This document shows, piece by piece, positions 13,798 to 23,022 of a stretch of 64,000 nt of DNA (position 1 is the stretch's first letter; every line of letters begins with the position of its first letter). The stretch lies in NCBI GenBank assembly GCA_025526935.1, contig JAHLKD010000038.1, forward strand, positions 310,001 through 374,000. The letters are read 5' to 3'. Origin of the DNA: Cladochytrium replicatum (Eukaryota > Chytridiomycota > Chytridiomycetes > Cladochytriales > Cladochytriaceae). The notes beneath the pieces were generated by a model that was given only the letters and a program-made list of their open reading frames with translations, was not told the DNA's origin and did no database searches. Position numbers and translations under genes: made by a program.

Positions 13798-14277
13798 ATG
13801 GCTCCGGCACCGCTCCCAACGGTAATGATCCCCGATAATCTCGCAACCGTGATCCGACCCACCTCAACAGTCTCTCCAACACCAACCTCATCCCCCGCGC
13901 CATTATCATCTCCCGATACCTCAAACACGATTCGAATGAACATCTTGATAGGATCCGCGATGGTCATTGTATTCGTTTTGGCTTTAGTTTGCGCGTACCT
14001 GATTCAAAGAGGTCGGTCCGACGAAACTCGAGACTCGAGAGTGGAGGAGTTGATGAGGGATACAAAGGTGACGAGGACGCCGACGTTGCCGCTGTACCGC
14101 CGCAGAGAAGACGGTCAGGAAGGGCGTGAGACTGGCGAAGTGGAATTGCCGGAAGCGATGCGTCGGTCGCCGTTGCCCCCGTACTTGTCACCTATGGACT
14201 ATGTCGCAGCGGATTTGGGGCGTGCAAGTCATTTGAGAAATATTCCATCGACAAATACCATCTCTTCGACGAGTTAA
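13798..14277 (+). CDS. Tandem LPxY/PPxY membrane protein, copy C
   Basis: Single exon, 159 residues, starting MAPAPLPTVMIPDN. I chose this ATG because it matches the MAPAP start of copy D. The head is rich in Thr, Ser and Pro (VSPTPTSSPAPLSSPDTSN), likely O-glycosylated if outside the cell. The membrane helix is MNILIGSAMVIVFVLALVCA. The tail has a charged linker, then TRTPTLPLYRRRED and SPLPPYLSPMDYVAAD. This copy is closest to the two pseudogenes that follow it, which helps define the family consensus: (I/L)LIGSA in the helix, TPTLPxYR in the tail, and SPLPP(S)Y near the end. Confidence 0.65.
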   Translation: MAPAPLPTVMIPDNLATVIRPTSTVSPTPTSSPAPLSSPDTSNTIRMNILIGSAMVIVFVLALVCAYLIQRGRSDETRDSRVEELMRDTKVTRTPTLPLYRRREDGQEGRETGEVELPEAMRRSPLPPYLSPMDYVAADLGRASHLRNIPSTNTISSTS

Positions 14278-14690
14278 CTGTTTGCTAATATCATTAATTT
14301 TTTTCTATGCATTAATTGTCACGCTAAAGATTTCGTTTGGACCATCTTGTAACATTATACATCTCAGTTTTCCAATGTAAATTGATTCATTTTTGGATTT
14401 AATAGATGGCTCTGAGCGACAAAGCTACTAACTGCATTAAATGTTTTTTACGTTTCGTACATGTGTGGATTGCCAGACCGGTTCGCTGACAAACTCTCAG
14501 TATCCAGATCCAACCAGACTCTCCAGTTAGGCCTCAGTCGCTTCAATAAATGGCCAAAACATACGCGATGAGCAGAAAAACTGAAGGTGGCGAATATAAA
14601 TCGCACCACCAACTCTTCCAACAGAACTGATCCCAGCAAATCTCCCACTCTTTGCCTTTCTGAACCTTCCATGACTTTGTCATCTGAGAA
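14278..14690. other. Intergenic
   Basis: About 410 AT-rich bases. No coding signal before the pseudogene that starts near 14700. Confidence 0.4.
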
Positions 14691-14699
14691 TATTTCACT

Positions 14700-15010
14700 T
14701 GATGCGGCGACACCTTTCGAAAGGATATTCTCATTGGATCCATCATGCTGTTGGGGATCACTTTAGCATGAGTGGAAGCTTACTTGATCCGAAGAAGATG
14801 TAGCAACAATCGTCAGAACTCTAGAGTACAGGAGAGGAGAGAGAGCAAGGTGGAGAGGACTCTCACTCTCCTGCAGTACCGCCAAAGAGAAGAAAATCAG
14901 GACTCGGAGGAGCGTGACACCGGTGAACAGGAAGAAGCGATGCGTCAATCTTCTCGGCCACCCACTTGTCGCCGATGGATTATGCAGCCAGGAACTCCGT
15001 TTGATTCTGG
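14700..15010 (+). pseudogene. Tandem membrane protein pseudogene 1
   Basis: The plus strand reads FRKDILIGSIMLLGITLA, a stop, then VEAYLIRRRCSNNRQNSRVQ, ERTLTLLQYRQREENQ and EEAMRQSSRPPT, which aligns along copy C (NILIGSAMVIVF... AYLIQRGRSDETRDSRVE... TPTLPLYRRRED... EAMRRSPLPPYL). A TGA at 14769-14771 cuts the membrane helix, and the frame shifts after RPPT so that SPMDY is lost. No MAP start is found upstream. It is a dead copy, probably derived from copy C by tandem duplication. Confidence 0.75.
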
Positions 15011-15262
15011 CTTCTTTCATTTTACTAGTTCTTCATTCTATGATCTATTTCTTTGTTTGGTCAAGTTACACCGTAATAAATATGTTTGCTGATCTCATTC
15101 AACACATTTGTTAAACTGTAAAAAAGTCATTGATCTACAAAAAAAGAGCTGTCGGGTTTAATGCCTAATGAGTGATAAATTTGCACGCATGGCATCAATG
15201 CGATCAACCTGATTTTGCAATATAAATAGAGCTGATCCCGACCACCAAACTATGTGGACGAT

Positions 15263-15823
15263 ATGGCACCAGCTCCGTTCCCAGACACCATGCTATCTGA
15301 TGAGGTGTTTTCTATGCCAACCGTCGTACAGAGCTCATACCCAACTGCAACAGAGTTTGCGGTTGCGGGACCCTACCTCGACGACACAGCAAACGCAATC
15401 GATCTACGATGGTTCCTCCTTGTCGGTTCGGCGTTTGTCGCACTCGTATTATTCATGGCGGGTTGTCTATACGTGATTATCCAGCGGGAACCGAAACCAC
15501 CTACTCAAGCATCAGCCACCGTTACTCAGACTCGCGCACAAGAGCTTGTGGAGGAAAGACACAAGCTGGAGGGAACACCAACACTCCCGCGATATCGCTC
15601 GCGAGAAGAAGAGGAGGAAGAAGTACATCAGTGCGATGACAGCAGAGCATCTAGTCAGGACCATTCGCCGTTGCCACCATCGTACATGCCCCCTGCTGCA
15701 GATTACACCGCATTAAGTATTCAAATCGATGGTGCATCCAGTGAGTTTCTGGATGTTCCTTTGTTGCCACTACCGGATGCCAACAACAGCACTGATCCCC
15801 GAACGATCGAACGATCCCGATAA
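15263..15823 (+). CDS. Tandem LPxY/PPxY membrane protein, copy D
   Basis: Single exon, 186 residues, starting MAPAPFPDTMLSDEVF. The head has Ser/Thr and aromatic residues, and the membrane helix is WFLLVGSAFVALVLFMAGCLY (about residues 50-70). The tail carries TQTRAQELVEERHKLEGTPT, the landmark TPTLPRYRSREEEEEE, an acidic run, and HSPLPPSYMPPAADY, which contains a strict PPxY (PPSY). It is the longest and most complete member. The acidic run after the LPxY landmark is also seen in pseudogene 2. Function unknown; see copy A for the WW-domain idea. Confidence 0.65.
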   Translation: MAPAPFPDTMLSDEVFSMPTVVQSSYPTATEFAVAGPYLDDTANAIDLRWFLLVGSAFVALVLFMAGCLYVIIQREPKPPTQASATVTQTRAQELVEERHKLEGTPTLPRYRSREEEEEEVHQCDDSRASSQDHSPLPPSYMPPAADYTALSIQIDGASSEFLDVPLLPLPDANNSTDPRTIERSR

Positions 15824-16273
15824 CTCGAGCTTATTCGCCAAATAGCCGATGAGAAAGACTAGATTTCTATGCCATTATCTTTTTCAAATTATTAGCTTTA
15901 ATGTGGACCTACTATTACGAATCCTTTTTTAGAAGATTAATCCAAGTTGTGGGAGCACGGGATGGTCCCACTTTCCTTTATGTGGGCACTAATAATAATA
16001 TGTGATCTATCTCTTCAATATCTTTGTAAACCGATCCCAGCTCCTGTTGAAATAAACAATGTCGTGATACATCACTGCTTTGATGTTTTCACGTGCCCCT
16101 CAGTTTTCTCGCTCACAAAGGTGTTTCGGGTGCAGTCACCAAATCTGCTCTTGGCTCTGTTTCAACTGATAGTACGGATGTTTCAAAGCTCACTTCTTTC
16201 TACTTGGAGGCATGGAATGAAATGTTGCTACTATGGGTCGTGGGAAGATAGGTCCAAGCATCTTGGTTAAAGG
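15824..16273. other. Intergenic
   Basis: About 450 bases, AT-rich. No coding or RNA feature seen before the hAT fragment. Confidence 0.4.
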
Positions 16274-16391
16274 AAAGTATAATTCATCCAGACATTTGAC
16301 AAGCTGGTTAGCCATGTTAACGCCTGCATGGCTTCCAACCATCGGAATCATTTGCAGCAGCCGGTCCTGCGGCTCCCATTCTTTCGTGATA
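16274..16391 (-). mobile_element. hAT transposase fragment
   Basis: About 118 bases on the minus strand encode ITKEWEPQDRLLQMIPMVGS and HAGVNMANQLVKCLDE. This matches residues ~304-340 of the transposase at 53281-55707 (ITKEWEPQDLLLQMIPMVGK, HEGVAMASQLVKCLDE), and the DNA is close to 90% identical by eye. No inverted ends or array repeats are seen beside it. It is a small fossil of the same or a sister hAT family. Confidence 0.85.
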
Positions 16392-16704
16392 CAGCGGGCA
16401 GTTTCACATCATAGCTAAGGTATGTGAAACTTTGCGGCATATGAATATTACAGAATTGGAATGATGTTCATTTGATCTCGATAGACCAATTTGAGCTCGA
16501 GACACCAATGTCATTAAAACACAGAAAATTGTCTCCAAAATGTCCGGTCTCTGAAATGGTAAAATCTCCACAACAATCTTTCGGCCACTTGCACAGTGAT
16601 CTTGTGAACCAAAACCTGATTTCCCTTCGGTGAGCGCTTCAGAGCAACCAAGAAGGTGGCACGAACACCCCTCCCAAGCAACCAGGTTTCATAAGACGAA
16701 AACA

Positions 16705-17165
16705 TCCTTTCCACACTCACCCAGTCCATCGTCTTCCCAACAACAGCCCCACCATCCTATGACACTTCCGCGGGGTTCGATTCACGATGGAACTTCCTCA
16801 TCGGATCCGCGCTCGGCACGCTCATAGTCTTCACGATCGGATGCTTGTGCTCGACATACAGACGCAAAAGAGTCGATGCGGTTCCTATGTCGGATCTGCC
16901 GCAAGTGGTGCACAAGCCGGAGTGGACGCCAACGTTCCTCGGTAAAGGTCGAGAGAAGAAGAGGAGGAAGAGATGGAGGAAGGGAAAGTGGATTCGGATG
17001 GGCGGGATTCACCTATTTGACCGCCATCTTACGCTGGTGCAGGAGTACAGCGTGGCAACAATTAACACCAATGGATCGTCGGCAAGTCGGGAGGGAGTTC
17101 TCCTTCTCGAATCGGAAACGTTTGATCCAGCAGGACCGAGTGGAACACAACTTTACACACAATAA
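16705..17165 (+). pseudogene. Tandem membrane protein pseudogene 2
   Basis: The plus strand reads FDSRWNFLIGSALGTLIVFT then IGCLCSTYRRKRVDAVPMSD and KPEWTPTFLGK, matching the helix and LPxY region of copies C and D (RWFLLVGSAFVALVLF... TPTLPRYRS). The frame then changes: the acidic run (REEEEEMEEGK) and SPI...PPSYAGAG, equal to SPLPPSYMPP of copy D, are in another frame with a TGA inside. No start codon is found in frame upstream. It is the last copy of the cluster. Confidence 0.7.
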
Positions 17166-17457
17166 CTGATCGCCGAATGTTCTATGGTGACAATGGGTTC
17201 AAAGCAGTTTGATTGTCCCCATTAACCTTTCGAACATGTATGCATGCTGGTTTATTCATTTTATGTATTTATGTCGGGAGTATGCTCCCACCAAGTCATA
17301 CTCCTTTGTCTGGAACAACCTCAGCATGGTTCTGGCATTGTTAACGATGTTTCGAAGAACATCTATTTCGTGAAAGAAAATTCTCAGACAGGAGCAGCTG
17401 GGATGCGAATCACAGATTGTACATATTGTGAACAGTAAACTAAAGTTGACAAATAGT

Positions 17458-19098
17458 TCATGGCATGTCGAGAAGATAGTTGATCGCTGCATCGAGGTTT
17501 CCACCCTAACATAACACCATCGGATTGGTCAGCATCTTGAGTTTCAATCATCGTTCCAATAGTAAACTTACTGCAGCCATCAAAGCACGAACTTTCTTCG
17601 ATCGATCATGATGGAATCCCATTGCATCCAGCATTTCCAGCTGCTCTTTGTATCGCTCTTCTGGAGGTGGTTCTGAAACAGCAGGAGCAGCTGGCTGTGC
17701 TGGAGGGCTCAATGGCGAGTTAGCAGGTTGTCCGAAGAGTCCTGGGTTGTTCAGCGCCGACATCATCGAAAGGAAGGACCCGAAATCTCTGTTTCCCGCG
17801 CCATCTGCGGGTTGCGGGGCTGTAGTGCTGGGGGTGCTGGAAGGGGTTGCAGAAGACGGCGGACGTAAGGATTCCAGAAGAGCAAGCATCATCCCAGTGT
17901 TCGGGTCATTTCCAATTTGTGGCGGGGTGGTGTTTGTCGATGATGAAGCGGGGGTTGCGGGGGGTATGCCGAGCACGGCCAAAAGTCCTGGTGGAATCGC
18001 AGCACCAGGTCCAAGTGGTGAATCGCCCGGCCCAAAATGTGGACCACCAAGTCCAAGAGGCGATCCACCAAATGGATTCGCTATGGAAGGAGTGGCTCGG
18101 GTGGAAACTAAAGCAAGGTAAGGAATCTGTGAGTGACGCTGCTGTGTAATGCGCATATGTATATATTCTACCGGAAGGAGGAGGTGCCCATGGGTTTGGG
18201 AGAGCTCGATCATTTGGAGTTGTTGTTCCTCTTTCCTGTGAGCCACTCGAACCAAGATACGCAGCCGCAAACCTCCGATTCAGCTCTTCCGCGCTCTGAT
18301 CCTGAGCGTCGGATCGCCCTTCGTCCAAGCTATCTTGCAAATTACGGTACATGGACGACTTTGGAACATTAAGTGACGTGCAAGAAATATCCCGAGTACT
18401 TCATGAACACTTACCAGGTAATTGAAACCTCCAGGCATAATCTCAATGTTGCTCAACGCCCTGTCCTGATTCCTCTTCATCTCGTTCATGATGCTCGGGT
18501 TCGTCGCTGCGCGCATCATCGTCCTCAGCATCTCGGGGTCGTCAAGCGCGGCTCTGAACTCCGGGTTCTTCTCTGTGAGAGCGCGAATCGCAGGGTCGGA
18601 TTTCAACATTGCGGACATGAGGTCCGGGTTGTCGAGGATGCGTTTGAGAAACGGTGATTCAGACATCATTCTTTGAAGCGGGTCCAGAGCCGCGCTGCTG
18701 CTTCCTGGGGCAGGAACTCGAGCAGCGGGGCTTCGGGAGCTGGATGCGCTTTGGGTTTGGGTAAGATGGATAGTTGCGCCGGTGGAAATATTGAGCGAAG
18801 TAAGTGTGGCGGACGAATCGTCGTCCTCTGCGGAATCGCTGTTTCCGGTAGCGATTACCTTCCCTTGGCAGACAAGCCGCTGCTGGTGCACTGGAACATC
18901 TGTTAGATAAGAGCCATTTGTTACATATGAAGCTATGTAAAGCGAGTTGAATATTTTACTCAAGGAGGAATCGGCGATAGCCTTCTTAAGGTCTGCGAGG
19001 GTGAGTTCGTTGTATGGGTCGTCTGCATCGTCGATGACCTGGGTCGCGGTGACGGTCACGACGACAGACTTGTCCAAGGTTTTCACAGTGAACGACAT
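17458..19098 (-). CDS. DSK2: Ubiquilin, Dsk2 family
   Basis: Five exons on the minus strand: 19098-18960, 18899-18415, 18358-18172, 18107-17572 and 17505-17458; 464 residues. An N-terminal ubiquitin-like domain (MSFTVKTLDKSVVVTV ... VPVHQQRLVCQGKV) is followed by STI1-type Asn/Met-rich helices (LQRMMSESPFLKRILDNPDL, MMRAATNPSIMNEMKRNQDR), the hallmark RALSNIEIMPGGFNYL, a Pro/Gly-rich middle, and a C-terminal UBA domain (EQLEMLDAMGFHHDR ... GGNLDAAINYLLDMP). The UBA is completed only by the 48-nt last exon, which strongly supports that splice. The first intron (18900-18959) is 60 nt and stop-free, so its retention would insert 20 residues in the UBL. The protein carries polyubiquitinated clients to the proteasome and chaperones membrane proteins. 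Confidence 0.93.
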
Positions 19099-19471
19099 TC
19101 TCTGCTTATGATAGATTGGTTCAACGGCAGCCATGCAGACCCTTTTCACGCACTCACCTCGCTTCAGATGCCGCGTTGGTGGGCGTGGCTGGACGTGCAC
19201 CAGTCGGTCAGTCATCGAGGACACCCTGGGGTCGAGGTGAGATATCACAGAAAAGGGGACAGAAAGGATTTGCTGAAGTTGTTCTCCAAAATATAGCCAA
19301 TCAGCTGTATCTACAAAAGAAACGTATAAGTTCTGGAAAGTTGGAAGTCTGCAGGTATCATGAAGCGTTTTATTCATTCAAGGGAATCCCAGTGGACTGA
19401 GTCTCTGTGTTTTCCTTTGCTTTATTGTGCTTGGCTCATGGAGACAGAATTGTAATCAGATAATCTGTCAA
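19099..19471. other. Divergent promoter region of ubiquilin and AVL9
   Basis: About 370 bases between the two divergent start codons. The minus-strand frame continues open upstream of the ubiquilin ATG, but family comparison places the start at 19098. No control motif named. Confidence 0.45.
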
Positions 19472-22400
19472 ATGAGCGAGGCTGAAATCGGAGGAGGTGT
19501 GCAACTCATGGCCGAACCAACTGCACGTCGTGTCAGTTCGACTGGGGACAGCGAAGGGCTTATTCATCAAGTTGTCTGTGTCGGATTTCACCATCGGTAA
19601 GGATTTGAGCGGAGATGCGACCAAAAATCAAATCGTTTGTTGACGAAATCCGTTGCATCCTCGTTTGACTAACGCATTTATGATCAGGAATGGCCCACAG
19701 GCTGAAATTATATTCGGTCCAGGGGACTTTGTCGGGGTAGATGAGAACGGAATAGAGTTGCCTGAGGAATGGTCAATACTGGCAAGTGCTGATTCTTTGT
19801 GTGACATCCCGTTCCTATTTTGATTCGTTGTCTATAAAAATCCAGCCCTTCCTTTGTCTTCCAGATGGAGCGCACGGTATGTTCATCCTCGCTCACATAA
19901 TTTGGTATCTGATTGGTTCAATGACATGCAGCGTCCGAAGAAGAGTTCATCTTCTTCCACCTTCCGCCACTTCGGTCTTGGAAGTCGCTTCCTGAACGGA
20001 CATCTATTTTCGGGATGGCGTGTTTCCGACAGCTTCCTGCAACCGAACTACTTCATCGCACTGCTGATGTGACGCGGAGCACGGTACAGAAAGCAGTCGT
20101 GGTGTTGGCTCGAGAGCCTATTTTGGGGTCTTTGAGAACGAAACTGGGAATTGTAACGCAAGCCTTTTTTGCGCAAAGAGATTTCTCAAAGTATGACATA
20201 CTTCAGGTGACCTCCATAGAACCAGGAAGTAGTAGAACGTTCTGATTTCCTGTTTTAGAACTTCTACGACAGTTTGAAAAGTACTGTGAGACGACCGATT
20301 TCAGATGCCACTCTTTACATGGGTATGACCTGAGGCTTCGTCTTTTCTTCGTTAAATATTTACGTTGCAACTCTGCCAGGTATCTCCTTGCGAGAAATTG
20401 TCCATCGTTTCAAGCAAAAGACATTGGTTCTTTTCAAGTTGCTTCTTTTGGAGAGGCGGGTCAGTGGGACAAAATGTTTGATGAAGTCTAAACTGAACCC
20501 AATCGGTATTCAGGTGCTGTTTTTCGGGCAAAAAGTTGAAAGGCTTTGCGCATACCAATATGGGCTCGTTTCGCTTATCCCTGGTAAATGGGCTACCTAG
20601 TCAAACAATCTCGTCCGTGCTGAGTCGAGGCCTATTCCTTGTTTCAATTCAACAGACCTTCTCCGCAGCCTGACGGATGTGGGGTCTCCAGCACTCTCAT
20701 CCACTGAAAGTTTGAAGGTTACAGCTCAGGAAGCCAACCCGAATCCTTTCCGCGCATCCCTCCAAACTGTCCTTGATACCCCACACCTGACCAGCCCGTA
20801 CTCTCCCACGACGATGTCACAGCATTTCCCTGACCCACTACCGGAAGCGGTTTCAGAGTCTTCGCAGTTTGCTTCTTCGAAACACTCGCTTCCCCAACAT
20901 CCGCGGATGTCCCAGGGCTCAACGCGGTCGCTGGAAGCGCACTCGAGGAATGCTCGATTTGGGTTACCGCTGAGGGTTTTCGGCGAGGTTTGCTGAATCA
21001 TTCCTTTTGGCCTTTTGCTGATACATTTTCTTCGACAGGGTTGTTTTTTCCAACCCTATATTCCTCTGCAGCAAATCGACGTTTTGATGTCTCCGCAAAC
21101 CAGATCATTTGTTGTTGGAACTTCAAACGCCATCTTCATGCACAACCGGAGCTGTGCAATCGAAGCGATCGTTAATGTAATATTTTTGATCAGGTGCATT
21201 TTAGATATTGTGCGTTAAATAAGTTTTTTCAGGCGGACCAAGGGACTGTTGAGATACTCGATCCCAGTTTGAACGCTGCACTTTCGTTGGGTGCGGCTGA
21301 TCGCAGGTTCATTGACGGTGCGTTGTGACTTCGTTTAACCTTTGCTTTTGTGCAACGACACCAATCTTCTAATTATGAAGAAATTTGCAAGTCCGTTGCA
21401 ACAACGTGGAACGACGAAGGTATGAGCCAAAAGCTCATGTAACTCATCGGCGTAGAAGTAAGATTCATGATATAGAGCAAATCCGGTTCGATGGCAGCGA
21501 CGACGACATCAGGACACGATTCGAAGCATATTTGCACACGCTCATCTCATCGGTAAAGGCCACTCTCATCCCAGTGACCGTCAGACAGGCGTCTGCGTCT
21601 CCAGTCCCGAACGAAGGAGCCTCCAGCAGTCGACCAGTCACGCCAAGCACCCTCAACGTTTCGGGCAGTGCTCCCATTTCAGTTGACGGAACACACGATT
21701 CATCTCACCAGCTCGTGAACTCCCCACCCCAGCCATTGGTCGTCTCGCACCTCAACAAAGACTATCTGTCCGATTTCGGAAATCCCTTTGTGAAGCTGTG
21801 GATGGGCACGATAAATTATGAGAAATTGAGCGAGCACGTTTTTGTGCGCAAGCCGGCGTTTACGGTCGAGGAGAATGGCAGCGAAGTGGGAGGGGAATGG
21901 GAATCGATTGATGAGACGGACGTGTGTTTGATCGTTCCCCCCGGGCACCTGTTTGCTGGATCATCAGCACTCACAACGATGCAGGTATTTCTTGGAATTT
22001 TTCTTGCCTTTCTTCAGTATGTCTCAAACTATCAAAGATGAACTTTGCACGTGGACTGTCGGAGATGGCACCTGCTTTCGCGCTAGCTCGGCAGAATATG
22101 TCGAAGGCATTTACAACCGCGGAATCGTCTCTGTCGAAGGCGGTCAAAGACATCTCTGCGTCGCCAGTGGTTGACGCAGCTGCTAAAAGTGTAGACGCTG
22201 CAGCCAAGACAGCCGCACCAGGTAAATCTGTCCGTTGGACTTCACTGATAGATGGATTGAAACGCTTTATTTCTTCAGCTGCCGCTACAGCAGCAGCGAC
22301 AGCAGCACAGGTTGTGAACAGTGCATCAAGCTGGTTCGCCAACATGCGGCGTGACTTCGGGACTTGGTCAACGGTATGTGACAAACGAATTGTGAACAAA

Positions 22401-22704
22401 TGAGAACTTACTGCAGAAACAGGCCGCTGCGCAACCCCCAAAAACGGAAACTTCGTCAGCTGAGCGGATTGCGGATGGGGAGACTGAGGAGAAACAGTCG
22501 TGCGAGAAGGGTGATCATGCACATGTTGAAGGGGAAACTGTTCATGAGAAGCAGGTAGAACACGAATCACCAACGAAATCTCCATCGGGGGAGATTGCAA
22601 AGGAAGTTGAGGTTGACGAGCAGGTTGCAAAGGGTGGTGGGCAAAGGCAGCCCGCGAAAGAGATTGAGGAAAAGGAAGGGTATGTTGTCGTTTCGCAATC
22701 TTAG
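19472..22704 (+). CDS. AVL9: AVL9-type DENN-like late secretory protein
   Basis: Fifteen exons: 19472-19596, 19688-19781, 19846-19876, 19932-20206, 20259-20322, 20380-20459, 20514-20583, 20656-20987, 21039-21176, 21233-21317, 21381-21419, 21476-21984, 22038-22221, 22279-22373 and 22417-22704; 802 residues. Landmarks are QVVCVGFHHRNGPQAEIIF, LPEEWSILPFLCLPDGAH, FFHLPPL, FGMACFRQLPATELLHR, ADVTRSTVQKAVVVLA, LFKLLLLERRVLFFG, LPLRVFGEGCFFQPYIPLQQ and NPFVKLWMGTINYE. This is the AVL9/DENND10-related family, which acts in late exocytic transport. The C-terminal ~190 residues are Ala/Ser-rich helices and then an acidic Glu/Lys tail, a longer end than the conserved core. Intron 2 starts GCAAGT, a GC-AG intron demanded by the conserved join SIL/PFL. 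Total length is whole codons across all 15 exons. Confidence 0.9.
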
Positions 22705-23022
22705 CGGAGAGGATATGATTTCAGCCCAGCGCAGTAACAGTGGTAGAAAATAATGCAAATTTTGTTCCAATTTATCACATTTTAACCTAAAATTTTGCTT
22801 TGTTTCTTCGTGAATTCTTCGTCTTCGGCTCGCGGCGAATTCCCAGTAGACAGCGGTGCCCCCCACATGGCAGTCGAGCGCTGCTTCGGTGAAGCACTTC
22901 AGGTAGAATCTTCCCCGCCAGCACACAGAACTCGAAGGCCACACCACCTAAACGAACAACCACATCCTGCGCACTCTCAGCAAAGACCCACACATTCTAC
23001 ACTTTCTCAACCTCATCTACCA

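Noticed and set aside
16233-16418. Plus-strand 61-codon frame as a small gene
   Set aside because: It is the reverse complement of transposase text and has no own start context or homology.
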